DNA from: Clostridiales bacterium
Lineage (GTDB): Bacteria > Bacillota > Clostridia > Christensenellales > Aristaeellaceae
Length of the DNA stretch: 64,000 bases
NCBI GenBank assembly: GCA_015056325.1
Contig: SVGL01000005.1
Coordinates: forward strand, 1-64,000
Direction: 5' to 3'
Shown: one piece after another, positions 7,302 through 14,770 of the stretch
Layout of the letters: each line of letters starts with the position of its first letter
How positions within the stretch are numbered: the first letter of the stretch is position 1
The notes under the pieces: generated by a model
What the model was told of the DNA's origin: nothing
Databases searched by the model: none
The model's input: the letters and a program-made list of their open reading frames with translations, nothing else
Position numbers and translations under genes: made by a program

Positions 7302-8713
7302 TCCGCCTGCCCCGTCTGCTGAACGCCTCCCAGCGGGAAGTCGCCCGCCTGCATCCGGTCAAGCTCGCCCTTCACCTGCGGCTGACCGGGCTGTCCACCG
7401 CAGAAATGCTGCTCCCGCCTGACGCCCCGGACATCACGCTGCGCGACCTGGTGGAGCTCTACGATGAAAACGGCAGTGCAGGCGTCTTCCGCGTCACCCA
7501 CGTGGAAACCGACGAAGCCGGCCTCCGCACCGTCCGCCTCACCCACGGCCTGTGCACCCTGGAGGACAGCGTCATCCCCGCCCAGGGCTTCATGTGCAGC
7601 GTGACAGAGGCCCTCACCCGCCTGCTGAACTGCCAAACCACGCCTTTGTGGACGCCCGGCGATGTGGGCGTCCCCGCTGACCTCACCGTCATCTTCGCTA
7701 CGGAATACACCTCTCTCCTGGATGCGCTCAACGCCCTGATAGGCATGCTCCCCGAGGGCTGCACGCTGGACTTCGACCAGACCGTCAGCCCCTGGAAGCT
7801 GCACATCCGCGCGCTGGCAGACACCCCCTTCTGCGAGGGACGATTGCGCCGCAATGTGGGCAGCATCAGCCATCGGGTGGACGGCAGCAGATTGTGCACC
7901 CGCGTCTACCCCTTCGGGGCGGAGGTCGAAACGGGGCACATCACCCTGGTTCCCCTCACCGGCAGCGACCATCTGGATGCTGATACCCATGAATGGGGCG
8001 TCATCAGCCGCACCTTCCAGGATGATCTGATCTTCGACGTACCCACGCTGCAGTCTGTAGCAGAGATGTATCTGGCCCGCCACGCCCAGCCGGAGATCAC
8101 CACCATCCTCACTGCCACGGATCTGTCCGCTGCCACGGGAGAACCCATCGACTGTTTCCGCACGGGACGGATGTGCCGCCTTTGCCTGCCGGAGCTGGGG
8201 GTGACGGTGCAGCACCGCATCATCGCCATCGACAAGAAAGATGTCATCGGCGCTCCCGGTCAGGCGGTGCTGACCCTCTCCAACCGTCTGAAGCAGCAAA
8301 CCGAGGCAGACGAGGTGGCGGAGCTGGTGCGCCTTACCACCGCCGGCAAGCTTCTGGGCGGCACCGTCTCCACCGTGGAGGAGCGCAACTATGCCCATGG
8401 CAGCTATCACGCGCCGGTGGTGCATTACTTTGAGATTGATGATTGGGCTGCTCTGCTGGACGCCCGGGTCAGCTTCTTCGTGCCAGTGGGGGCTTCCATC
8501 CGCGACGTGCGGGTGGACGGCAACGCGCCTGCGGACGACGAGTGGAAGCCCGGATCCTTCAGCCTCATGCCCTACCTGAAGCGTGACGAGCTGGGCTCCA
8601 TCGCCGAAGGACAGCACAGCATCAGCTTCCACCCCTACGGCAGCAACGCCTCCGACAGCGTGGGCGTGACCTCCACCGTTACCATGACCATCATCGAGCA
8701 AACCACCACCTGA
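7298..8713 (+). CDS. Tail-associated (Tal)-like tail-tip protein
   Basis: A 471-residue protein. The N-terminal part (about 1-330) has the baseplate-hub-like features of prophage Tal/endopeptidase tail proteins (RDLVELYDENGSAGVFRVTH; VYPFGAEVETGHITLVPL). A C-terminal module of about 130 residues (from KLLGGTVSTVEERNYAHGSY) is beta-rich and may bind the cell surface. It would act at the tip during attachment or wall penetration. It is translationally coupled to the Dit-like gene and followed 8 bp later by the endolysin gene. Confidence 0.6.
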   Translation: MIRLPRLLNASQREVARLHPVKLALHLRLTGLSTAEMLLPPDAPDITLRDLVELYDENGSAGVFRVTHVETDEAGLRTVRLTHGLCTLEDSVIPAQGFMCSVTEALTRLLNCQTTPLWTPGDVGVPADLTVIFATEYTSLLDALNALIGMLPEGCTLDFDQTVSPWKLHIRALADTPFCEGRLRRNVGSISHRVDGSRLCTRVYPFGAEVETGHITLVPLTGSDHLDADTHEWGVISRTFQDDLIFDVPTLQSVAEMYLARHAQPEITTILTATDLSAATGEPIDCFRTGRMCRLCLPELGVTVQHRIIAIDKKDVIGAPGQAVLTLSNRLKQQTEADEVAELVRLTTAGKLLGGTVSTVEERNYAHGSYHAPVVHYFEIDDWAALLDARVSFFVPVGASIRDVRVDGNAPADDEWKPGSFSLMPYLKRDELGSIAEGQHSISFHPYGSNASDSVGVTSTVTMTIIEQTTT

Positions 8714-8721
8714 GGTACGTT

Positions 8722-9405
8722 ATGATCAACATTGAAAAACTCATTTCTGACTTTGAGGACTGCCTGGGCTGGCCCTACCGCACCCCCGGTACCAACGACG
8801 AGCGAGGCATCGACTGTTCCGGCATGTTCGTCAGGGCTTTCCGGCTGCAGGGCCAACGCATCTATCACGGCAGCAACACCATCTGGCGCAAGCATCTCCG
8901 AAAAAAGGGCCCCATTGATTCCATCCGCGATCTGCGCCCCGGCATGGCTGTGTTCAAGTGGAAACCCGACACCCCCGCCAAGTTCAGCGACAATGAGGGC
9001 GACTTCTGCCACATCGGCCTGGTAACCAGCGTCAGCCCCCTGCGCATCGTCCATGCCTCCACCGAGGGTATGAAGGTCAAGGCTGACCAGAAGATCGGCA
9101 AATGGAAGTACTGGGGCATCCTTGCTGCGGCGGAGGAAACCGCGCTGCCTGATCCTCCCGCCATCGAAGCGGATGAACGCGGATTGCTCCGCCGGGGTGA
9201 CCGCGGCGAGGGCGTGAAGCTCCTGCAGCGGGCACTGCGCTCCGTCGGGTACGACCTGGCCATCGACGGCATCTTCGGGCGCATCACCCTGGAATGCGTC
9301 AAGTCCTTCCAGGCCACCCATGACCTGGAACGCGACGGTATTGTCGGCCCGCTGACCTGGACAGCGCTGGAGGAAAGCTGCAGGGAGGTGACCAGCGATG
9401 AGTGA
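8722..9405 (+). CDS. Endolysin: NlpC/P60 peptidase plus peptidoglycan-binding domain
   Basis: A 227-residue protein. Residues about 1-140 form an NlpC/P60 domain: the catalytic Cys is in ERGIDCSGMF (about 32) and the His in GDFCHIGLV (about 97). Residues about 155-225 form a PG_binding_1 domain (RGDRGEGVKLLQRALRSVGY; DGIFGRITLECVKSFQ). There is no signal peptide, so release would depend on the downstream holin. It cuts stem-peptide bonds in peptidoglycan. It overlaps the next gene by 8 bp. Confidence 0.85.
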   Translation: MINIEKLISDFEDCLGWPYRTPGTNDERGIDCSGMFVRAFRLQGQRIYHGSNTIWRKHLRKKGPIDSIRDLRPGMAVFKWKPDTPAKFSDNEGDFCHIGLVTSVSPLRIVHASTEGMKVKADQKIGKWKYWGILAAAEETALPDPPAIEADERGLLRRGDRGEGVKLLQRALRSVGYDLAIDGIFGRITLECVKSFQATHDLERDGIVGPLTWTALEESCREVTSDE

Positions 9406-9631
9406 GGCCATTCTCGTTGCCATCATCTCCGGCGCATGTACCCTCATCGGCAGCTGCGTCGGCGTGATCGCTTCCTCGCGGCTGACCCAGTACCGTCTGG
9501 CTCAGCTGGAAAAGCAGGTGAACCGCCACAACCAGGTGATCGAGCGCACCTTTCGTCTGGAGGGCCGCATGGACGAGGCTGAACACGACATCCGTGATTT
9601 GAAGCAGCGAGGTCGGGCATTGGCCGACTAA
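9398..9631 (+). CDS. XhlA-like small membrane protein of the lysis module
   Basis: A 77-residue protein: an N-terminal membrane segment (VAIISGACTLIGSCVGVIAS) followed by a coiled coil with RHNQVIERTFRLEGRMDEAE, the arrangement of haemolysin XhlA-type or holin-associated phage proteins. The last codons and the TAA stop (9629-9631) are supplied by the inserted three-hairpin repeat. The block encoding the original C-terminus reappears after the repeat (GACATCCG-GATTTGAA at 9588 and 9702), so the natural C-terminus has been altered. Confidence 0.6.
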   Translation: MSEAILVAIISGACTLIGSCVGVIASSRLTQYRLAQLEKQVNRHNQVIERTFRLEGRMDEAEHDIRDLKQRGRALAD

Positions 9632-9696
9632 CGAGAGCGATTACTTGTAATCGCCGAGTGTAGCCAGCGCTGAGCCCTGCGCTCAGTGATGGCCGA
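9611..9696 (+). repeat. Three-hairpin CTTG element, copy 1
   Basis: H0: GTCGG (9612) with CCGAC (9624), then TAACG. H1: GCGATTA-CTTG-TAATCGC (9637-9654). Linker CGAGTGTAGCCAGCGC (9655-9670). H2: TGAGC/GCTCA (9671-9685). Tail TGATGGCCGA (9687-9696). About 25 bp flanking it is duplicated (9588 and 9702 blocks), like an insertion footprint. Confidence 0.85.
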
Positions 9697-9745
9697 GACA
9701 TGACATCCGCGATTTGAAAGCGCGCCGCTGAAAGGAGTGTTCCCC

Positions 9746-9982
9746 ATGAAAATCAACTGGAAAGTCCGCCTGCGCAACAAGACCTGGCTGGCTTCGGCGC
9801 TGGCGCTCATCGTCAGCTTCGTCTATGACCTGCTGGCCATGCTGGACGTGATCCCGCCCCTCTCGGAGGATTGGCTGCTGTCCCTCATGCAGACGCTGCT
9901 GACCCTGCTGACCGCCCTGGGTGTGGTGATTGACCCCACCACCGACGGCGCAGCAGACTCTGACCGCGCCATGACCTATTGA
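9746..9982 (+). CDS. Phage holin, phi-LC3/LL-H type
   Basis: A 78-residue protein: MKINWKVRLRNKTWLASALA, hydrophobic segments, then GVVIDPTTDGAADSDRAMTY. The opening 'INWKvRlkNk' and ending 'DPTT.G.sDS.rA..Y' are hallmarks of this holin family. It should permeabilise the membrane to release the endolysin. ATG 9746 follows AAAGGAG at 9731-9737. It is the last gene before the cassette terminator. Confidence 0.85.
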   Translation: MKINWKVRLRNKTWLASALALIVSFVYDLLAMLDVIPPLSEDWLLSLMQTLLTLLTALGVVIDPTTDGAADSDRAMTY

Positions 9983-9988
9983 CCCCCC

Positions 9989-10013
9989 GCCCCTCTTCGG
10001 AGGGGCATTTTTT
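9989..10013 (+). terminator. Terminator closing the phage cassette
   Basis: GCCCCTC-TTCG-GAGGGGC (9989-10006) followed by ATTTTTTG: a 7-bp stem with a UUCG loop, 7 bp after the holin stop. Confidence 0.9.
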
Positions 10014-10034
10014 GTTTATTCCTTCCACCAGGGC

Positions 10035-10064
10035 GAATATTTTCCCTTTCTGATTCGTCTTATA
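10035..10064 (+). promoter_or_regulatory. ECF-type promoter before the sigma factor gene
   Basis: GAATATTTT (10035-10043), 12 bp, CGTC-TTATA (10056-10064). The same GAAnATTTT-N12-CGTY pattern occurs at 14709 and 23838. CGTC-like -10 elements are typical of ECF sigma factors, so autoregulation is likely. The motif call is by eye. Confidence 0.55.
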
Positions 10065-10110
10065 AGTGAAACCGGTTCTCAAATCATCCACATGAGAGGA
10101 GGCAGAGCGC

Positions 10111-10647
10111 ATGGCTGCTGCCACGGGCCCGGATGTCAGCCGCGACGAGGCCTTCACCCGCATGGTCGCGCAGTATCAGGGAGCCATCGGCCGGATGTGC
10201 TTCCTGTACCTGCGCGACCGCACAGCCGCAGAGGACGCCCTGCAGGAGACCTTCCTCAAGGCGTATAAACGCATGGGTACCTTCCGCGCCGACAGCCAGG
10301 CGCGCACCTGGCTCATGTCCATCGCCATCAACACCTGCCGGGACATGAACCGCAGCGCCTGGCTGCGTCACACGGAGAAGCGCGTCACCCCGGAGGAGCT
10401 GCCCATCCCCGCCGATCCGGTGGATGAGGACGCCCTCGCCCTGGCAGAAGCCATCCGCCGTCTGCCCGGCAAGCTCCGGGACGCCATCCTCCTGTATTAC
10501 TACCAGGACATGACCATCAAGGAGGTGGCGGAGGCGCTCCACGCGGCGCCCTCCACCATCCTGAAACGACTCAATCAGGCCAAGGACATGCTGCGCGAAT
10601 TGCTCTGCGACGAGCCATCCGCAAAAGGAGGTGTCACGCATGGATGA
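10111..10647 (+). CDS. ECF-family RNA polymerase sigma factor
   Basis: A 178-residue protein. Region 2 spans about residues 15-85 (CFLYLRDRTAAEDALQETFL; TWLMSIAINTCRDMNR). Region 4 spans about 120-170 (LRDAILLYYYQDMTIKEVAE; TILKRLNQAKDMLRE). It lacks regions 1 and 3, as ECF factors do. AGAGGAGG sets ATG 10111. The stop overlaps the next start by 8 bp, and the next gene encodes a membrane protein of anti-sigma type. It probably responds to envelope conditions and activates the motif described at 10035. Confidence 0.9.
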   Translation: MAAATGPDVSRDEAFTRMVAQYQGAIGRMCFLYLRDRTAAEDALQETFLKAYKRMGTFRADSQARTWLMSIAINTCRDMNRSAWLRHTEKRVTPEELPIPADPVDEDALALAEAIRRLPGKLRDAILLYYYQDMTIKEVAEALHAAPSTILKRLNQAKDMLRELLCDEPSAKGGVTHG

Positions 10648-12403
10648 TAACCGCATCCGCGAACGAATCCACCGCGCGGTGGACGTGCATGGCGCATCCA
10701 TGCGGGATGATCCCTACCTGGCGCAGCGCATCCTGGCTGCGACAAGCAGAAAGGAAGCACCCCGCATGAAGAAACTTTCCACCGGCATGATCATCGCCAT
10801 CGTGCTGATGCTGCTCTCCGTGACCGCCGTGGCCGTGGGGCTGACGGCGGAGGACATCTGGCGGCAGAGCTTTGAGAAGATGGGGACGACGGGTATGATC
10901 CGTCCCGGCTCTGATGCAACGGAAGCGGAAATCTCCGTGGAAGAGGCCATTGAGCTGGCCAAGGAAGCGCTCCGCAGCCGCTTCGGCACCACGGACGAAG
11001 AGATCGCTGCCATGGGCATATACCCCACCTACTACAGGTTCAATTCCGACGTTCTGCCATATGATTCCGAGTGGCAGATCGGCTTCTCCTCCCGTATGAA
11101 TGTTGATTTGGATTACGACTGGAACGATGACCGCGGCCAGTACGGCGAGTACCTGGTCTTCATCAACGCCGCAACCAAGGAAATTACCAACTGCAACTGG
11201 TACACCAACGACTTCTGGTCAAAAGCCCAGCGGGTGTGGGACTGCGGCAATTACGCCGCGGTATACCGTGAGTCCCAGTGGCCGGGCTTCTACATGCAAT
11301 CCCAGGAGATGCAGGCCTACTGGGCAGCAATGCTGGCAGAGAAGGGCTACTCTGTCCCCCAGCCGGACAAGCAGCTCCACAGTATGCTGCTGGCGGGCGA
11401 TTTGGACATGCAGTTTGCCGCCCTGAGCACCCTCGCCCCCAAGGACGACCCGCAGGTACAGGCCGCCTGGGCTGCCCTGGAAGAACAGCGCGGCTTTGAC
11501 GCTCAAACGCTGCAGAAGTACTGCTATGTGGCCTCCAAGCCCGGCTGGCAGTCCGGTTATGATGACGTCGTCCTCCACTTCAGCTACGAGCTGCAATGGA
11601 AGATGCTCGAGACCGGCCACCTGCACAGCATGACCAACTGGCTCGTTGACCGCGCCATGAACTTTGGCCTGTACATGGTCTCCTTCGAGCCCGGCACCAC
11701 CAACGTGGCTGCCATCACCCATGTCACCCGCAGCGAAAGCGTCAAGCAGGGTTCTATCACCTCCGGCCCGCTGCTGGTCCGCACCGATTGGACCGCCGCT
11801 GACCTGGCGGAGTTTGACGCCGCCTGCACCGCCCTCGATCAGGCTGTCAAGCGCATGGACGCCGCGAAGCTGGATGAGGCATCCATTCAGGTGGTAGTAC
11901 GCGACTACTTCCACCGCATGGGCGTAGAAAGCGAGTTCTATTCTCCTGCCCCGGAGGAGGCCAACGCGATGCAATGGTTCGCCGAGACCTCTGAATGGGA
12001 CGATCTCATCCCCGAGCCCGCCCTGAGCTACGATTCCTTCGTCAGCCAGTACGGCTACGACAACCGCTTCTGGCCCCAGGAGGTGATGGTGGAGATGGGC
12101 TTCCACGGCTCCCGCATGCCCCACGAGGGCGAGATGTCCATCGAACAGGCCGAGGCCTACGCCATTCAGGCCATCATCAAACAGGAAGGTCAAGCCGCCC
12201 TGGATGCCCTGGGGGATTACACCATCAACGCCCAGCGTCATAGCCTAACTGCTGACCCGAATGAGGTGGACTGCCGCTGGGAGGTGTACATCACCGATGA
12301 CATCCACAACGTGCAAAACGGTTGGCGCGTCACCTTTGGCGAATGGGAGACCCATGTGGATGAGCCCTTCCTTCAGCACGTCAACGACACCAGCAACGGC
12401 TAA
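10640..12403 (+). CDS. Membrane-anchored putative anti-sigma protein with PepSY-like repeats
   Basis: A 587-residue protein. Residues 1-45 are cytoplasmic and charged (MDDNRIRERIHRAV); one membrane helix follows at about 48-68 (MIIAIVLMLLSVTAVAVGL). The rest is extracytoplasmic. PepSY-like units are visible at about 95-150 (ISVEEAIELAKEALRSRFG) and at the C-terminus (MSIEQAEAYAIQAII ... GWRVTFGEW). Coupling to the sigma gene suggests an anti-sigma or sensing role, but the cytoplasmic part has no recognisable ZAS (HxxxCxxC) motif. The function of the large outer domain is unknown. Confidence 0.6.
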   Translation: MDDNRIRERIHRAVDVHGASMRDDPYLAQRILAATSRKEAPRMKKLSTGMIIAIVLMLLSVTAVAVGLTAEDIWRQSFEKMGTTGMIRPGSDATEAEISVEEAIELAKEALRSRFGTTDEEIAAMGIYPTYYRFNSDVLPYDSEWQIGFSSRMNVDLDYDWNDDRGQYGEYLVFINAATKEITNCNWYTNDFWSKAQRVWDCGNYAAVYRESQWPGFYMQSQEMQAYWAAMLAEKGYSVPQPDKQLHSMLLAGDLDMQFAALSTLAPKDDPQVQAAWAALEEQRGFDAQTLQKYCYVASKPGWQSGYDDVVLHFSYELQWKMLETGHLHSMTNWLVDRAMNFGLYMVSFEPGTTNVAAITHVTRSESVKQGSITSGPLLVRTDWTAADLAEFDAACTALDQAVKRMDAAKLDEASIQVVVRDYFHRMGVESEFYSPAPEEANAMQWFAETSEWDDLIPEPALSYDSFVSQYGYDNRFWPQEVMVEMGFHGSRMPHEGEMSIEQAEAYAIQAIIKQEGQAALDALGDYTINAQRHSLTADPNEVDCRWEVYITDDIHNVQNGWRVTFGEWETHVDEPFLQHVNDTSNG

Positions 12404-12413
12404 CCCCTCCCCC

Positions 12414-12439
12414 GCCCCTCACCGTGAGGGGCCTTTTTT
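12414..12439 (+). terminator. Terminator of the sigma/anti-sigma operon
   Basis: GCCCCTCA-CCG-TGAGGGGC (12414-12432) followed by CTTTTTT. Confidence 0.9.
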
Positions 12440-12441
12440 GA

Positions 12442-12470
12442 TTGCGCTCCGCCCGCGCGCATGCTATAAT
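12442..12470 (+). promoter_or_regulatory. Promoter of the phosphoesterase-mnmE operon
   Basis: TTGCGC (12442-12447), 17-bp spacer ending TGC (extended -10), TATAAT (12465-12470). It begins directly after the preceding terminator. Confidence 0.75.
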
Positions 12471-12497
12471 AGTAGAAAACCTCCCGGAGGTGACCGC

Positions 12498-13334
12498 ATG
12501 CCCATCCTCGTCCTGGCTGATATCCACGGCAACCTTCCCGCGCTGGAGGCGGTGCTGGCCCATCCGGCAGCGCAAAGTTGTACGGACATCATCTCCCTGG
12601 GGGATCATGTGAACTTCGGGCCCCAGAGCCGCGCGGTGCATGACCGGCTGGTCAGCCTGGGGGCGGTGATGCTGCTGGGCAATCACGAGGAGCGCCTCAC
12701 CCGTCCGGCAGATGCGGAGTTCGACGGCTACAACTGGCGGCTCATGCGCTGGACGGCGCAGCAGATGCAGGGCGTTGAACTGGCCCTCCCCACGGATTTG
12801 CGCCGGGGGCATGTGCTCTTCACCCATGGCACGCCGGGACAGCCCTATCATCTGGTATACCCGGCGGATCTGCCCTCCGTGCTGGATGCACAGCCCGACG
12901 GCGTGAATCTGCTGCTCTCCGGGCACAACCACCACCGCTGGGACCTCAAACACAATGGCCGCCGCGCGGTGAATCCCGGCAGTGTGGGCATGGCAGAGGA
13001 CGGCCGGGGAGCCGTCGCACCATTCCTGGTGCTGGATGGCGTGGACGTCATCCGCCACGAAGCCCCCTATGATGTAAACGCAGTGCTGCGCGCCTTCATC
13101 AACACCGGCGCAGCCTATGAAGCGCCTGAAATGTGCCGCATGGCCGCTCATGTCATGCAAACGGCAGAGTATCAGGGGGTGCTGAAGCTGGTACGCCATG
13201 TCAGCGCGGTCACCGCAAGCATGAGCCTCACCCTGGGGGATGAATCCGCCTGGAAGGCTGCTGACCGCACCTTCCCCTGGGCGGAAGCTATTTCCTCCCC
13301 AGAATACTGGAATCGACTGGAGAAATCCTTATGA
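12498..13334 (+). CDS. Metallophosphoesterase (YfcE/MJ0936-like)
   Basis: A 278-residue protein with the calcineurin-like phosphoesterase motifs in order: LADIHGN (about 5-11), SLGDHVNFGP (about 34-43), LLGNHEE (about 58-64), FTHGTPG (about 112-118), SGHNHHR (about 142-148) and NPGSVG (about 160). The metal-binding Asp, His and Asn are all present. It probably hydrolyses phosphodiesters or phosphomonoesters; the substrate is unknown. SD CGGAGGTGA precedes ATG 12498. The stop overlaps the mnmE start (ATGA). Confidence 0.85.
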   Translation: MPILVLADIHGNLPALEAVLAHPAAQSCTDIISLGDHVNFGPQSRAVHDRLVSLGAVMLLGNHEERLTRPADAEFDGYNWRLMRWTAQQMQGVELALPTDLRRGHVLFTHGTPGQPYHLVYPADLPSVLDAQPDGVNLLLSGHNHHRWDLKHNGRRAVNPGSVGMAEDGRGAVAPFLVLDGVDVIRHEAPYDVNAVLRAFINTGAAYEAPEMCRMAAHVMQTAEYQGVLKLVRHVSAVTASMSLTLGDESAWKAADRTFPWAEAISSPEYWNRLEKSL

Positions 13335-14692
13335 ATACTTCAACGATTGCGGCCATCGCCACGGCTCCCGGCCAGGGCGGCGTGGCCATTGTGCGCCTGA
13401 GCGGCCCCGAAGCCGAAGCCATCCTCATGCGCCTCTTCCGACCGGCAAAAAAGGGCGAACCGGTCAGCCACATGCTGACTTTCGGGCATGTCACCGACGG
13501 CGAAGCGACCATCGACGAGTGCATGGCCGTCCTGATGCGCGCGCCCCGCTCCTATACCCGGGAGGATGTGGCGGAGATCCAGCTCCACGGCGGCGGGTAC
13601 ATCGCCCAGCGGGTACTGGAACTCTGCCTGCGTCATGGTGCGGAGCTGGCTGCTCCCGGCGAGTTCACCCGGCGCGCCTTCCTCAACGGACGCATTGACC
13701 TCAGCCAGGCCGAGGCCGTCATGAGCCTCATCGCAGCTCAGGGCGCGCAAAGCCACCGCGCGGCCATGCGGCAACTCAAGGGCGGCGCATCCTCCTTCAT
13801 CCGCAAGGCTGCCGACGAGCTCTACGCCATTCAGGCGGGCGTCGCAGCCTGCATCGACTACCCGGAGGAGATCGACGAATCCGAGGCCGCCGCGGACATG
13901 ATCCCCCGCACAACGGCCCTCGCTGCCCAGATCGACTCCGCCTGCGACGAGCGCGCCGCCCGCATCCTGCAGTCCGGCCTCCGCGTGGCCCTCTGCGGCC
14001 AGCCCAACGTGGGCAAGTCGAGCCTGCTCAATGCCCTCCTGGGCGAGGAGCGCGCTATCGTCACGCCCATCCCCGGCACCACCCGCGACATGGTCATGGG
14101 TGACCTTCTGCTGGGAGGCAGCGTCATTCACCTGACGGACACCGCCGGCCTCCACGCCACCGACGACCCGGTGGAGCAGCTGGGCGTGGCCCGAGCCCGC
14201 CGCGCCATGGACGAAGCCGACCTAGTGCTGGCTGTGTTCGACCAGAGCCGCCCCCTGGACGACGACGACCGCGCCCTCCTCGCCGAATTGCAGGGCCGGA
14301 ATGTGCTGCTGGTGCTGAACAAGGCAGATCTGGCCCCGGCCCTCGCGCCTGCTGATCTGACTGCGCTGCTGCCGGCGGGGCTCCCGCTTGACGCGCCCGT
14401 CCTCACCGTCTCCGCGGCGGAGGAAGCGACCCTCGCACCTCTGAAGGCCTACCTGGCCGAGCAGGCCGCCGTCAGCGACAACCTTGACCTCACCCAGCCC
14501 CGCCATGTGGAGGCCGCCCGTCGCGCAGCGCGTCACCTGCGCCAGGCCGCAGAAACCGCCCGCGCCCTCTCGGTGGACATGGCCTCCATCGACCTGCAGG
14601 CCGCCCAGCTGGCCCTCAGCGAAATCACCGGCGACGAGGTCGAGGAGCGGCTGCTGGACCGGGTGTTTGGCATGTTCTGCGTGGGCAAGTGA
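13331..14692 (+). CDS. mnmE: tRNA modification GTPase MnmE
   Basis: A 453-residue protein of the usual family length. The N-terminal folate-binding domain opens TIAAIATAPGQGGVAIVRLS. The G domain carries P-loop GQPNVGKSSLLNALLG, switch II DTAG and NKAD. It ends in the diagnostic C-terminal FCVGK, whose Cys is needed for modification. With MnmG it installs the aminomethyl group on U34 of several tRNAs. Unusually, mnmG, rnpA and yidC are not nearby; it is coupled to a phosphoesterase gene instead. Confidence 0.97.
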   Translation: MNTSTIAAIATAPGQGGVAIVRLSGPEAEAILMRLFRPAKKGEPVSHMLTFGHVTDGEATIDECMAVLMRAPRSYTREDVAEIQLHGGGYIAQRVLELCLRHGAELAAPGEFTRRAFLNGRIDLSQAEAVMSLIAAQGAQSHRAAMRQLKGGASSFIRKAADELYAIQAGVAACIDYPEEIDESEAAADMIPRTTALAAQIDSACDERAARILQSGLRVALCGQPNVGKSSLLNALLGEERAIVTPIPGTTRDMVMGDLLLGGSVIHLTDTAGLHATDDPVEQLGVARARRAMDEADLVLAVFDQSRPLDDDDRALLAELQGRNVLLVLNKADLAPALAPADLTALLPAGLPLDAPVLTVSAAEEATLAPLKAYLAEQAAVSDNLDLTQPRHVEAARRAARHLRQAAETARALSVDMASIDLQAAQLALSEITGDEVEERLLDRVFGMFCVGK

Positions 14693-14708
14693 TTTTTCTT
14701 CCAGGAAT

Positions 14709-14740
14709 GAAATATTTTGGCCGCCTCGTGCGTTATGTAT
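14709..14740 (+). promoter_or_regulatory. ECF-like promoter before an LRR surface protein gene
   Basis: GAAATATTTT (14709-14718), 12 bp, CGTTATGTAT (14731-14740). It matches the spacing of the sigma-gene promoter at 10035, with one extra A in the upstream box. Confidence 0.4.
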
Positions 14741-14770
14741 GTAGATACACGCATGAAAGGCGGTCTTTTT

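Noticed and set aside
407..10013. Integrase or attachment sites for the phage cassette
   Set aside because: No recombinase gene and no direct repeat bounding the cassette was found by eye; the flank is a 16S gene rather than a tRNA.
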